NCBI GenBank assembly: GCA_019112875.1
Contig: DXIO01000126.1
Coordinates: 1 to 54,746, forward strand
Reading direction: 5' to 3'
DNA from: Candidatus Aquabacterium excrementipullorum
GTDB taxonomy: Bacteria > Pseudomonadota > Gammaproteobacteria > Burkholderiales > Burkholderiaceae_C
DNA length: 54,746 bases
A program made the position numbers and the translations under genes. Below the pieces are notes generated by a model, which ran no database searches, was not told the origin of the DNA, and worked only from the letters and a program-made list of their open reading frames with translations. Positions 19,501 to 28,171 of the stretch are shown here, one piece after another (position 1 is the stretch's first letter; each line of letters begins with the position of its first letter).

Positions 19501-22500
19501 GTGGCCCATCATGCAAAAGACCCAAGCGAGTCCCTCGTCGTTCTTCTCCTTGCTGAGATGGCGAACCAGGTCTGGAAGGTCCTTCCAGAATTGCCCTCCG
19601 TTGACGCCACCCCCCTTCTTCCCAGCTTCATCCAGGTACTGCCCATAGCAGTCGTCAAGCTTGTAGAAGAGGCGCTTGCTGACGGGTAGCAGACCAGAGA
19701 TTTCAAGCGCGTAAGCCGACTGCGGAATGTTCAGGCGCCGCATCACCCAGTCCGGGAACTGGGCCACGGAAGGAGCGTCCCCCTTCTGTGGGCGCAGTCG
19801 GATCGGGAATGTGCCCAGTTTCTTCCAGTAGTAGCCAATGGCTCGCTTGTCCTTAGGCCAGGCGTCTGGTGGCAGCACCGTTTCCTTCGTGACAAACCAA
19901 GGCGGCTCGACGCGGACTCGAACGCTTTCGGCGAGCATCGCCTCATACGTCTGCTTGGCGGCAAGCCCGCTGGTCGGGGAGAACAGCACGGGCGCAGCTT
20001 GACCCGCCTCCAGTGCTCGCTGGAGCCTGGGGTCGTCGAGCTTGACCGGCTTCTCCTCTTCGTTCATCGTCCGTGTAGCAAATGGCTCCCGCGCCTCTTG
20101 AGGCGCACGTTCCTCGTTACTCGCAGCCCCAGTAGCCATGAACTCTGAGCCACCCGGTGAGGCGGCGTCTATCGCCACAGCCGCGTCGCCCATCAGCTCA
20201 GGCAGTCCTTCCAGTACCTCTGCGACGAGTTCACTCTGCAGCGACGCCGCCGCCTCCACCAACCCAGGTGCGGCGTCCAGCGCCTGCTGGTCGGAATCAA
20301 GGGCAGCCACCCCAACAGCATCCGCTTCGGCTGAATCTGCGTACCGGATGATGTAGTCACGCACCTTGCGCTCAAAGAACAAAGGGGCGGGCAGCGCCGT
20401 CCAGTCGTCGTAGTGCGCGTATCCCAGGCGCAGCCCCATCACTAAACTGACCAGAGAGTCGGGCTTGAGCGCGTCTGAGGTGTGCAAGACCGTCACTTCA
20501 AGGCCTCCGGGCAGTGCAGCGTTGTCCTTGGCCACGGGCAACGTGCGGCGCTCAAACCACCCGTTCCCCTTTGGACTCATGCGAGACCGCGGACGGAAGC
20601 ACGACATCCCCCTCTTGGTCTGAACGGTGTTGCGGTAGCCCATCACCACGAGGTAGTGCTTCAGGCCACTGCCAGCAGCCGCCTCATCAAGCGCGACCGC
20701 GGTCTTATACGTCGTCGCGTATTGCTCCTCAACACTCGTGCGCGTGGGCGTCGGTGCTGGCTCCGAGCGCCACTCGTCAAACTTCTTGGTGTTGACCCAT
20801 CGCATCACCATGGTGGCATTGCGGTCCGCGCGCAGACGCAGGAGCGTCATGTGGGGATACGCCTTGCCGAAGTCCGTGCCGTCTAGGACGGGGCCACGGC
20901 CCTGAGCTGCGATGAGCGACTCGTCCGACAACTCCCTCCACAGCCCAGCCACCGTTGACCAGTCCACCAGGACGACTGCTTTTGGGTCTTCTTCGCAGAT
21001 CTTGCCCAACATCTTGCGGGCGATGTCGCCAAAGCTTTCCTTAAGCCAACGCTCGTCACCAGAGAGCTGTCGCTGACTGCCGAGCCACTGCAATCCCTCG
21101 TTCAGCGGCTTCCAGTCCATCTGAGTAAAACGGTTGCCCCTGCGACCGGCAAAGGCAACGCTAGTTGCGCCCGTCGCAACGTCCAGGCGTGTAAAGACGA
21201 TGAGACACACCCGCTGCTCTTGGGTGAAAGCTCGTGCGTTCGAGCGAATGGCTTGCACGCCATAGATGGCCTTGGGCGAGTTTTCGCCCAGGCACCCACG
21301 AACGAATGACTGCACGCCGAACACCACACCGGAGTGGGCCAGGAAAACATCCAGCAGCGCGCTCTGTACGCGATGGATGAAGTGCTGAAGGTCGAGCTGA
21401 CCGGTGCGACGGTCCTTTTCGAGCGGCAGCAGGTGATGAACGTTCGCTTCACCATGCATGCACATCGCGTGCAGGCCGGCGAAGTAGTTCACTGGGTCTT
21501 CGGCACGATTGTCGACATCTTTGGCTGCGCAGATGAGAACATGACGAGCACCCGTGGCCCCCTCCTTCACCTGTTCGGCGACGGGCTTCCACCGGTCCAC
21601 GCGCGCCTCGAATCGGCGCACACCCTTCTCATCAGAGAGCTCAAGATCAGAGCGCAGGCCGTGGACACCCTGAGGCAGAGGTGAGAACTCAAGGCGAAGG
21701 CTCTCACCAAACACAGCCCTCACGCCCCCCTCGATGAGTTTCTTCTCGTCGGCACCATCAACGAACACCCACAACGAGGGCGTGTGATTGGAGTGAATTC
21801 GCTGCAGCGCTGACGAGTTCGTGTTGCGATGACGCTCCAGGCGTGCCCGGCGCTTTACCTCGGTCGCTCCGTTATCGACAGCAGCCTCTTCGTCGGTTGT
21901 AATTGAAGATTCTTCGTCGTCCGAGGGTTCAGGCTGCTCCAGCGCCGCACCAGCCACGCCAATATCGCCCCCGTCAGGCGCCACATCGCCCACCTTGAGC
22001 CGCGCGACCTCACTCTTCGCCTGCGTCATGGCACGCGGAATCTTCACCACTCGGTAAGGCACCAACGGGTCGAGGACGTCGGGGAGGAGCTCAACCACTC
22101 GATCCCGCAGGTCCACTTCGTCGCTCTCGAAGACGGTGCGCTGTTGCACGTAGTCAAAAAGCGTCGTCAGCTCGGGCAAGCCGACCCACCAGCTCCCGCT
22201 CGTAGGACGGGGCCGCTGGATGGCATCTTTCAGGGTCACTGGAAGCGCATTACGCTCGGTGGTCAGGCTTTGGTAGAGGGCGTACTCGTCTCCAAACTCC
22301 CACCCTTCCTTGGTGCGGCGGATGTTGGCAGGCAAGACCGGACGTTCGGGGCTAAAGACGTAGCACCGGACGGTGGGCGGGGCATTGGGCTTTCGACCCG
22401 GGACCTTCTTTGCCCAGACGCGCTTTACCGGCGTGATCTTGAGATAGAGCTCGCCGCCCGTGGGCCACGAGGCCACAGACAAGCGCGCGACCATGGAGAA

Positions 22501-23226
22501 GGTTGTGTCGCTTCCCGTCACCTTCGTCGGCCACGTCATCAGTTCGACCGAGCCTTCGAGTGACGTTGCGTCTGCAATAAGCTCGCACGGCCCGAGCCCC
22601 TCGAACAACTCCTCGCCGGTTAATCGTTCGGCCAGGTGCTTTGCAATCAAGTCCCACTGCGGTTTGGCAACCTGACCGTTGCCTTGTCGAACCAGAAGGG
22701 GTTGCCGCCGCGGCTGCATGTCGATGTGCGCGGCTGAAATCTCGCGCTTAACGGCACTTGCAGGCTCGACCAGTGCGTTGCGCTCAGCCCAAGGCGCAAC
22801 GATGTCCATGTGCCAGCGCAGCAAGGTGTCGGCAATCTCTTCCTTGAGCTCAGCGTGGCGAGCTTCGTCGAAAAGGTCGTCACCTACGGCACGCAACTCC
22901 AGCGCTGCCTTTGCCGCATCCTTGAGAGCAAGGTCCCTGTCCAACCTCACGATGCCTTCGAGCTTGGCCATGAACAGGGCCCTGAGCTTGACGATCGGGA
23001 GGTTCTTGTCATCCTTGCCCTTCGAGGCCTCAAGCAGGGACTGCAACGCGGTCTGCAGCGGCCCGGTGAAGCGCACTGCCAGTAAGGAGATCTCTTGCTT
23101 GAGCCACTCTGAGCGCAGCCTGGCCCCTATGAGCACTGCACGGTCACTGCTCTTGGCATCAGGCGAGCGCTGCCAAACGGTCAAAGGGGTGGAGGAAGTG
23201 TTTGTGGGCGTACTCTCGTCACTCAT
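13549..23226 (-). CDS. Giant pPIWI-RE protein fused to a STAND/AAA-like ATPase (3225 aa)
   Basis: This is one uninterrupted frame with ribosome site AGGGAA before ATG at 23226. Residues 1-430 are an N-terminal module and 440-465 an acidic linker. Residues 485-965 look like a PIWI-RE core: D755 in VVLVDWST, arginines in LLRLRA (R797, R799), and the Argonaute-type C-terminal signature LPAPLFFERKVRDYI with E952. A domain of unknown fold (1060-1300), coiled coil (1395-1460), acidic linkers and a long helical region (1650-2430) follow. A STAND/AAA ATPase lies at 2500-2890: MFFGRTQELEDL, Walker A GGRRLGKS (G2527-S2534), Walker B LYLLIDEAD (D2633/E2634), then a winged-helix-like YQLRTPDIATMLG. Residues 2900-3225 are unassigned. 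Inferred role: nucleic-acid-guided or triggered recognition of invaders, with NTP-dependent signalling to the HEPN partner. Confidence 0.75.
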   Translation of the reverse strand: MSDESTPTNTSSTPLTVWQRSPDAKSSDRAVLIGARLRSEWLKQEISLLAVRFTGPLQTALQSLLEASKGKDDKNLPIVKLRALFMAKLEGIVRLDRDLALKDAAKAALELRAVGDDLFDEARHAELKEEIADTLLRWHMDIVAPWAERNALVEPASAVKREISAAHIDMQPRRQPLLVRQGNGQVAKPQWDLIAKHLAERLTGEELFEGLGPCELIADATSLEGSVELMTWPTKVTGSDTTFSMVARLSVASWPTGGELYLKITPVKRVWAKKVPGRKPNAPPTVRCYVFSPERPVLPANIRRTKEGWEFGDEYALYQSLTTERNALPVTLKDAIQRPRPTSGSWWVGLPELTTLFDYVQQRTVFESDEVDLRDRVVELLPDVLDPLVPYRVVKIPRAMTQAKSEVARLKVGDVAPDGGDIGVAGAALEQPEPSDDEESSITTDEEAAVDNGATEVKRRARLERHRNTNSSALQRIHSNHTPSLWVFVDGADEKKLIEGGVRAVFGESLRLEFSPLPQGVHGLRSDLELSDEKGVRRFEARVDRWKPVAEQVKEGATGARHVLICAAKDVDNRAEDPVNYFAGLHAMCMHGEANVHHLLPLEKDRRTGQLDLQHFIHRVQSALLDVFLAHSGVVFGVQSFVRGCLGENSPKAIYGVQAIRSNARAFTQEQRVCLIVFTRLDVATGATSVAFAGRRGNRFTQMDWKPLNEGLQWLGSQRQLSGDERWLKESFGDIARKMLGKICEEDPKAVVLVDWSTVAGLWRELSDESLIAAQGRGPVLDGTDFGKAYPHMTLLRLRADRNATMVMRWVNTKKFDEWRSEPAPTPTRTSVEEQYATTYKTAVALDEAAAGSGLKHYLVVMGYRNTVQTKRGMSCFRPRSRMSPKGNGWFERRTLPVAKDNAALPGGLEVTVLHTSDALKPDSLVSLVMGLRLGYAHYDDWTALPAPLFFERKVRDYIIRYADSAEADAVGVAALDSDQQALDAAPGLVEAAASLQSELVAEVLEGLPELMGDAAVAIDAASPGGSEFMATGAASNEERAPQEAREPFATRTMNEEEKPVKLDDPRLQRALEAGQAAPVLFSPTSGLAAKQTYEAMLAESVRVRVEPPWFVTKETVLPPDAWPKDKRAIGYYWKKLGTFPIRLRPQKGDAPSVAQFPDWVMRRLNIPQSAYALEISGLLPVSKRLFYKLDDCYGQYLDEAGKKGGGVNGGQFWKDLPDLVRHLSKEKNDEGLAWVFCMMGHHPYKDLLPNVLKAVDPNAMGPYALAGLQYMTACFETCNQVYDDRRNGTWKNKSYVVPGILRPADLVEPASAPSATNASSAEMPASAEASTGLAAAAESAVGGAESAPNTVLPAAAKAIARVENLGQSPPDWPVPGSDDFDTFLAACGAHLEDLKTRHEHHEAARRAAEAAEQARRFAEAQESAAAEAEAAKAALRAQWQCRLVALETLAREALAAIGPELEVGGWHILEAEQVVGSEPNDEAYQTVEQQVGEVQQAVAQANSAALAVIKIDAGEFEDAETLPARDKLRRKTALLSGALERSGEAEQNLKTSLTACALLAEGLGTSPADPTPDQLPETESDPVRDLHTVASEIAPDVVEQAGAVAAETKEDSDHAGAKPAHIPIAQRADVDAVNEEETEPPRPEFEDWLPPEDYEVIQLQASGPQPLTEPALKTLAECLHGRYWALASAEAVVLNDVLPGAKSKLWAAVPAILRSAEQRVPLDASAVELLGDWLVEVNAAGSRAHSFPEHLGVLGAALLPMLLQGSTDSVRWAAIEYLRPRLQQHAELHAIIERIATLDSIQLDLTPDILSAAKVSLQQALQDGVMRMRRRAKNWVSDSDLVTTWAATDYIEMHAAICSGKSGFATGLCIEAIARGDDAKVRAMLPEVQKLAGKGLSTIGDLRRKIGRRRPIEGVGRDYLVQNLRTTADFAAEYVALLDKQRSSKQASLPPKHADFLSGLFRELKAALGYVAGLDLTEDTSAVHKQVLVSSLTAAIDLMDQEARGDTVAEEEQVLLLRYPLGRDLKPVLTWSPSSDEANQITLGEAGQLHSTVMQALASLRRGVTAEGKTTGLQRLLSEAAEEHRVAQRLLPARLIAERLDRQGRPMTSTWHDATDTIYRAARNAFKLEVQDAQQRVTNALALSALSQTEAGRMLKVLESLSRANNALEIGASSKGATLYPDFPHARAVLQDVVLKPLDSRIDLSRQKLRLEIEDFVREHHALKLDPAAMRQLEQKKTRILTTLDQGTALSVRVARSEFMLLKEGKLPLVRFEDRRVGVAYEAFRQELRNITQGHRVLDGLSAILRGEKPVPGHAPGWLSAIGDSENASVVEFIDYWQAIFNPGSKEAVAEALRNFFMGAGIAQEPTITAPNEGMFFIEGKPFADLAASGFGVFIPPALGSLATHIQGYILPRHMTSTPERFGQRVAQLPTNTPTFLLCREGLSSQQRAQLGHKHQVLLLDDDLVAFLATHPAERLAKLLEVSVLSFHSNPYNDYNARPVPPEMFFGRTQELEDLRNVASSAVLYGGRRLGKSSLLNQILEESKTHLQQGPDGKLLGELAVYVSLLSGNDPAGFKDNYRLFAWKSIYRALVTAGFISNGSPDLKSDQTIREHIQDEISAGRCKSGALYLLIDEADDVMREDLLSNAPFLASLQALSDSTLGRARIRYVIAGLHNLTRMTTGGNTALGKAQPIALQPFSSGTDISNGVDLITEPMAALGFYFERGDEGLPLRIMAVCNFYPAFIQLYCRNLVNRLYNNRAGKELTTRITSADLDAVECDEAFLQEIRDKFGLNLNLDKRYKAIALILAEHSYAEPANSVFAGLTATEIRDSCMSQAPAHFKSTAPGAYEALLDEMDKLTILERNGPRYQLRTPDIATMLGEMEQVSHLLEELARETPTEDRSYGEARLPVTLKSESKTFPMPSGWVRNYLGSTPGDLVVLVGNQLSGVCALEKLRGVWAVPQEDAVLEVRSASTTDEARNYVNGVRRKAADRKTRLIGVPSRSWQPDQMDLYAALAQDQGRLAMQGEAAGRLNLPTVRPFLIASPGQALALAMRSVSATKPLPKNAVVAAVPNWSDDAVYFRFNQIQHENLPVRDSAEARTAILRASCGYGEELESMAGSTLTVTEALALPGQALKRLAPDLQMFYTRIGISSCLPPEELQALETVLLSMHDTAHDSGQEHELLPAHKLQAHHLLFAQWMGLIQVAPTGVWDVPALYLDLLLARP

Positions 23227-23254
23227 TGCGTTCCCTGATTGATCTATCTTGTTG

Positions 23255-26200
23255 TCAGTCTTCTTCTGTCTTCAAGCCGCTGATGGCAGCCAGCGGTGCG
23301 TAGAACGAGCGATAAAGATTCTCATAACAGTCCCGAAGTGCCGCATCGGGGTGAGTCAGGCAGTCATCGAGGATGCGACGCATCATCAACAACATTGACG
23401 TGCGATTGTTGTCCGGCTGACCGTTGGCAGACTTCGGCGCCCATGCGGCATCCACAAAGTAGACGAAGGCCGGGCAGTCGCCTCGCATCGCTCGGCCGAT
23501 GGTCTGCAAGATCATAATCATCTGGTCGGCGACGAACGGGCGCCCGAACTCCCCTAGTGCTCGGGACGCCTGGGGGAGACGCAGCAAGGCCGCGACCTTG
23601 TGTGATACCTCCGAGCGCCAGGCACGCATGGAGGCAAGGGCTTCCTCTCGCGAGGCAAAGTTTGCTTGGTCGAACGCCTCAGATGCTGCCCCGACGACTC
23701 CTTGCAAGAATCCGAGGCTGTCGCTCCGCGGGTGGGGCCGGGTCAGGAAGTAGAGCGAGCCGATCATGGCCTTGTCCGCCCTCGGTCCGAACTTGTAAAC
23801 GATATTGACGCCTCGCCCGACGGCACTCATCGGGAAGATGAAGAGGTCCCAATCTTTGTCATCGCCCAGACGCTCGACTTCAGACGCAGTGATGCGGTGC
23901 TCAGACGCCGAGGCGAGCACGCCACCGCGCACCAGATAGCGCACTCGGTCACGCCAAGCGGGGAACTGCTGGCGGATGTGCTCGTAGAGCATCTCGCACT
24001 GCTCGTAGCTGTTGACAACGAAGGCTGCTTTACGGCCAACACCGTCAACGACGTCGTTCTGGGCGAGCGCCGACTCCACCTTGCTGACGCGGCCTCCTTC
24101 GAGCAGCTCTGTAGCCATCGCCTTGAGCACAAACTCTCGGCGAGACAAGCGAGACCCGCTGAAGAAGAGCCGCTGGCGATCGTCATGCGGGTCTTTCAGC
24201 GGCAGGAAAAAGTAGCGCGAGTCCGCCCAGCCAGCACCAGCGTTGGGGCGGCGCAGAACATAGTGCGGACCCTCGTTGATGTGGTAGCTCGGGCTGTCTT
24301 GCAACAGGGACGTCGCACTTGTCAGCAGCACGGCCGGTCCGGTGCCACCCGAGTCTTTGCCCAGCTGCGCAATTCGATGCATCAGCATCCGTGGCGTGCC
24401 CACGAAGCCAACGTGCGCAATGTCGACATCCCCTTCGTCGCCGACGGTGTACCGAACGCCGCTCAAGCGGCCCGCAAGCGACTCAGGCACCAACCCCAGC
24501 AGTTCCTTGGAAGGGCGAGACTCGAACACCTCGTCGCCGAGGATGCCTTGAACGTTGAGCAATCGAAGGTGCGGCCCCAAGCCGAAGTGCTGCAAGACGA
24601 GCAATGTCACGTTGGCCAGCAGTCGAACATGTTCCGTGAAGAACTTCGGCTCCTTCGCCGGGGCAAGTTCTGGTGCGCGCAGCAGTGCACGGGCGAGCAT
24701 GTTGAGGTACTCATCCGTTCCCTCACGGTCCCATGTGTCTAGGGCATGTAGCACCTCTGCTGCATATGCGCGGACGGCATCTGGCGTCACGCGCATCTGC
24801 GCAGCAATCTTCGAGACCTCGCTATCCCCCATCCCCGATGAAGCAGCAGCCAGTGGCTGGTCATCTGAGGCTTCGCCGTCATCTTCGCGTTGAAGCTCGT
24901 TGAGATGCCGAAGCGCTTCACCGCCTTCGCGGAAAGCCACCCGCTTGGCGGCGTAGTCCCAGATACGTTCGAGTCCTTGACGGGCGTCCAGGTGGGCTTG
25001 CGCCTCTTCCTTGTCCTCCACTGCAGCTGCAAACCTGCTCAGCGGGAACATGTCGGCAATCAAAGACAGACCCGTCAGGAGCTTGCGCGAGTATTCGTCG
25101 CGAAACTCCTTGGGTGACTTGACAATGCCTGCAGTCAACCGCTCGGCTGCTTGCCCAAACCGCCCGGACATGGCCATGATGGTTGCAATGGATGCCCCGC
25201 CAATGAAGGCGTTGCGCCCCTGCGCCGCCGGTGCATGCAAGTCCAGCAACAGGCGGTTCCACACCGAGTCTGAGTCGCCAGAGAGCTTCATCAGAGGTGT
25301 GCCTCGGCCATCCATGTTAGCCTGTGCACCGTCGCACTCATCGACGACGACGAGGTCAAAGGAGCGCGCCAGATACTCGAAGTGCTTGAGTTGTACGTCG
25401 CTGAAGAGAGGTGAGATATCGCGGTCGGTCGACAGGATGTGGCCTGCCCAGACGTTGGCATCGACCAAAGCCCTCTCGGCTTCTTGGCGCCCGCACACGG
25501 ATGCCAAGGCGCACTGATGAGCAACTGGCCCCTTACCGGCCTTGGCGCCAGCCGGAGTCTGGTGGACTTGCTGGCAAGGCGGGTGTGCGTGCGGAAAGGC
25601 AGCCTCCTCGTCCCCAGCAAAGGCCGCCAGGCTGCAGTTTGTGGCGAAGAATGGGGCCGCTGTCCTAGTGACGGCATAGCCCCGGTTGTCTTGGGAGAGG
25701 GCTGCTGCAAAGCTCGCAACGTGTTTCGAGCGCGCCCTGTCGCTCTGACCGAACAGAAGAGCTGAGCGCACGTTGTACAGGGCGAGGCGTTCGATGAAGC
25801 CCGTGGCCACCTCAATCGAGGGAAAGAGGAAGCACACGCGGTAATCGCGCTCGCTGGCCCAGGCCGCCAGCAAATACAAAAGCGTTGTCTTGCCGGCTCC
25901 TGGCAAGCCGATGAGATGCTTGACCCCGATGAGCTCCAGTGCGTCGCACTCGGCCAATCCAGCTGGCGTCGCTTGCATCAACACCGCCGTCTTCTCGCCA
26001 GTAGCTGCGTGCAGTCGTCGATACCAGCTTCTCTCGCCAGGCCGCTGGCGACCTGCGGCTTCGTCGATGGTGTCAAACCTGTCCGCGGTTGCTACCAGGT
26101 CAGACCACCGAACAAGCCCTGGGGCTCGCCCGTGGCGGGCCATGTCCATTATGGGGGGCTCTGGCGGCTGAAAACCAAGCGGCGCGATTGTCGTTTCGAA

Positions 26201-26755
26201 ATGCTGGCGCTCGTCAACCACGCGAGCAGGAAAGGTCGGATCGTGGCGCTTGCGAGGAGGACGCTTGCGTACAAGCAACGGCGACGTCAACGATGCCAGC
26301 GCCTCACGAACGTCGTCGGGCATGATGGACGTCCAAACCGGTCGGACGTTGAGTTGCGCGTCGACCTCAAACCTCTTGCTGATTCCTTCCTCTTCATCGA
26401 AGGTCGGCTTTGGCATGACGGCTGCTCCGACCCCGAAGTCACTCGGCTCAGGGTCGTCGTCCCACACCTTTGGTTTTGCCGCTTGGCGGCGCTTTTGGTC
26501 CAGACGCCTGTGCGCCTCGTTGTATTGGTCGACCATTAAGCGCAATTCGCGCTGGCTCCAAGGAGCGTGACCGTCGATGCGCAGGTTTTGAATCGCAGTG
26601 ACGACATTGCCTGGCAGCGCCTTCATCACAGAGTCAAAGCCTGTGAGAAGGGCCGGGAGGTCGCGCAAGTGTGTCTTGCCAAGCAGCTGCGTAGCCAGCA
26701 AGCACAGGTAGTTGAGCGCATTGGCGCCGCGATAGGGTTGGAGGCGCTCACGCAT
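23255..26755 (-). CDS. Fe-S (DinG/XPD-like) helicase of the pPIWI-RE island
   Basis: This 1166-residue protein starts with ATGCGTGA overlapping the upstream stop and has GGAGG 8 bases upstream. The N-terminal 230 residues form a helical module, plausibly the Z domain of these islands. Walker A is LIGLPGAGKTTL (G283-T290). Cysteines 374, 394, 415 and 421 lie between motifs I and II, the position and number of the Fe-S insert of XPD/DinG helicases. Walker B is DLVVVDECDGAQ (D472, E473). Near the C-terminus QTIGRAMRGDCPAF fits motif VI. Such enzymes unwind DNA 5'-3' in known members. It is the middle gene, 28 bases upstream of the giant gene, and probably opens DNA for the nuclease or PIWI module. 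Polarity and substrate are inferred. Confidence 0.85.
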   Translation of the reverse strand: MRERLQPYRGANALNYLCLLATQLLGKTHLRDLPALLTGFDSVMKALPGNVVTAIQNLRIDGHAPWSQRELRLMVDQYNEAHRRLDQKRRQAAKPKVWDDDPEPSDFGVGAAVMPKPTFDEEEGISKRFEVDAQLNVRPVWTSIMPDDVREALASLTSPLLVRKRPPRKRHDPTFPARVVDERQHFETTIAPLGFQPPEPPIMDMARHGRAPGLVRWSDLVATADRFDTIDEAAGRQRPGERSWYRRLHAATGEKTAVLMQATPAGLAECDALELIGVKHLIGLPGAGKTTLLYLLAAWASERDYRVCFLFPSIEVATGFIERLALYNVRSALLFGQSDRARSKHVASFAAALSQDNRGYAVTRTAAPFFATNCSLAAFAGDEEAAFPHAHPPCQQVHQTPAGAKAGKGPVAHQCALASVCGRQEAERALVDANVWAGHILSTDRDISPLFSDVQLKHFEYLARSFDLVVVDECDGAQANMDGRGTPLMKLSGDSDSVWNRLLLDLHAPAAQGRNAFIGGASIATIMAMSGRFGQAAERLTAGIVKSPKEFRDEYSRKLLTGLSLIADMFPLSRFAAAVEDKEEAQAHLDARQGLERIWDYAAKRVAFREGGEALRHLNELQREDDGEASDDQPLAAASSGMGDSEVSKIAAQMRVTPDAVRAYAAEVLHALDTWDREGTDEYLNMLARALLRAPELAPAKEPKFFTEHVRLLANVTLLVLQHFGLGPHLRLLNVQGILGDEVFESRPSKELLGLVPESLAGRLSGVRYTVGDEGDVDIAHVGFVGTPRMLMHRIAQLGKDSGGTGPAVLLTSATSLLQDSPSYHINEGPHYVLRRPNAGAGWADSRYFFLPLKDPHDDRQRLFFSGSRLSRREFVLKAMATELLEGGRVSKVESALAQNDVVDGVGRKAAFVVNSYEQCEMLYEHIRQQFPAWRDRVRYLVRGGVLASASEHRITASEVERLGDDKDWDLFIFPMSAVGRGVNIVYKFGPRADKAMIGSLYFLTRPHPRSDSLGFLQGVVGAASEAFDQANFASREEALASMRAWRSEVSHKVAALLRLPQASRALGEFGRPFVADQMIMILQTIGRAMRGDCPAFVYFVDAAWAPKSANGQPDNNRTSMLLMMRRILDDCLTHPDAALRDCYENLYRSFYAPLAAISGLKTEED

Positions 26756-28139
26756 GGCCGATTTCCTCCACCGCGTCGCTCAAGGTCAACGCGCGGATGG
26801 CCGACCCTTCCAGGCAAGCACTCACCCGATCAATGTAGTTAGGGACACGTCGCGCCAGCCAATCCGGGATCACCAACAGCGCCTTCTTGTAGGTATGTAG
26901 GCCGCCTGGGCGGCGCTTGAGTCGCTCGCCCAGCAGCTCCGGGCTGCTGTAGGCCTTGAGGTCAATCCCCACCACGCTTCCTTCGCCGAGATCCAGGTCG
27001 ACGGTGTCGCGGTTGGGGTAGAGACGCACCTTGTGGCCGAGCGCTTCGAGCTTGTCAGCAAGACGCAGCTCATCGATGCCCGGCTCGAACCAGTACTTAC
27101 GCAGTGACTTGTTTAGGCGATACAGATCCGTGGTCGGGACAGTGTGTCCTGGGTTGGGGCCGTGTTCCGCGCAACAGGCAGCCGTTGTGCAACGCAAGGC
27201 ACTGCCTGACACTGCCATGATGTTTCCGCAGTGGCCGCACAGCGTCGCCTCATCGCCAGCGACGAGGCTGGCGGGCACCGGTTCGTAGAACTGCTGGTCG
27301 ATGCACGTCCAAACCGGCGTAGGCAGCCCACCATAAAAGCGGAACATCTTGCTTCGCTGGATGACCGGGTTGCGCACAACGAATGCTCGCGCTTGGCTGT
27401 AGTATTCGTTAGCGTCCTTCGCGGGCTGCTTGGACAAGGCGTCTTGGAACGCCGCAAACACTTGTTCCTCAAGCAGGCCGGTCGCACCGCTGAACCCTGC
27501 AGCCAGTTCTTCGGCTTCCAGCGTCGGCAACCTGTCCTCGAGGTCGATAAGCCGCACCGAGGTCAAGCCAGCGTCTTTGACGGCGGCAACGGGAATCCAG
27601 TCACCCAAAGGTTGCTTACAGATGGTGAGCAACTGGTGGATCTCCGCGCCGATATCGCTCATTCCTGCGGCAAGGCGGGCCCTGGAGACAAGGGCCATCG
27701 CCCGCCGATCCTCTTCCGAGAGACCCGACACACCGGCGCGCAGGCGATCGACACCTGAAACCATGGATGCACCGCCACCCATGAACACTTGGCGAGCTTG
27801 ACGGGTCACAAGTGCTGCCAAGGCGGCTGGCAGCAAATTCATGGCGTCGTTGCCTTGGGCCCACTGCGGGCCGCCACCGGTCATGGAGCCGGCAGAGAGA
27901 GGTTCGTCGGGCTCTGAGGTCTCTCGTACAAGCGCCTCGATCTTCTCAATCAGCAGCTTGGGCATCGTGCGATAGTCGCTCGAATCTGCAGGCATGCGGT
28001 AAGTCTTCATCGCCCGTGGTTCCACGCCGACTTGCGCGGCGAACTGATCCCACGTGAACTTCTTCCCAGTTGGAGCGAGAGCCGCCTTGGCTGCCGTAAG
28101 GAAGGTCTTCTGGACAGACAATTTAGCGTTTACAGTCAT
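26748..28139 (-). CDS. PD-(D/E)XK restriction-type nuclease with zinc ribbon, first gene of island
   Basis: From ATG at 28139 (chosen because the N-terminus reads well from MTVNAKL; ATG at 28163 is the alternative, and neither has a clear ribosome site) the product is 463 residues. Residues 15-60 look like a helix-turn-helix (FTWDQFAAQVGVEPRAMKTYR), plausibly the Y domain of pPIWI-RE islands. C301, C304, C317 and C322/C323 make a zinc ribbon. The C-terminus is a restriction-endonuclease fold: PGIDELRL (Glu on the first helix), VDLDLG, VVGIDLKAYSS (D393, K395). It probably cuts DNA for the system. Its stop overlaps the helicase start, so the four genes form one transcription unit. Confidence 0.8.
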   Translation of the reverse strand: MTVNAKLSVQKTFLTAAKAALAPTGKKFTWDQFAAQVGVEPRAMKTYRMPADSSDYRTMPKLLIEKIEALVRETSEPDEPLSAGSMTGGGPQWAQGNDAMNLLPAALAALVTRQARQVFMGGGASMVSGVDRLRAGVSGLSEEDRRAMALVSRARLAAGMSDIGAEIHQLLTICKQPLGDWIPVAAVKDAGLTSVRLIDLEDRLPTLEAEELAAGFSGATGLLEEQVFAAFQDALSKQPAKDANEYYSQARAFVVRNPVIQRSKMFRFYGGLPTPVWTCIDQQFYEPVPASLVAGDEATLCGHCGNIMAVSGSALRCTTAACCAEHGPNPGHTVPTTDLYRLNKSLRKYWFEPGIDELRLADKLEALGHKVRLYPNRDTVDLDLGEGSVVGIDLKAYSSPELLGERLKRRPGGLHTYKKALLVIPDWLARRVPNYIDRVSACLEGSAIRALTLSDAVEEIGHA

Positions 28140-28171
28140 CAGCGCAGCACAAAGATGATCCACTTTGCGGA

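Noticed and set aside
23666..24742. 358-codon plus-strand frame inside the helicase gene
   Set aside because: Antisense to the clearly coding minus-strand frame; no ribosome site or domain.
12362..28139. CRISPR array or guide cassette near the PIWI-RE gene
   Set aside because: I saw no regularly spaced repeats anywhere in the window.
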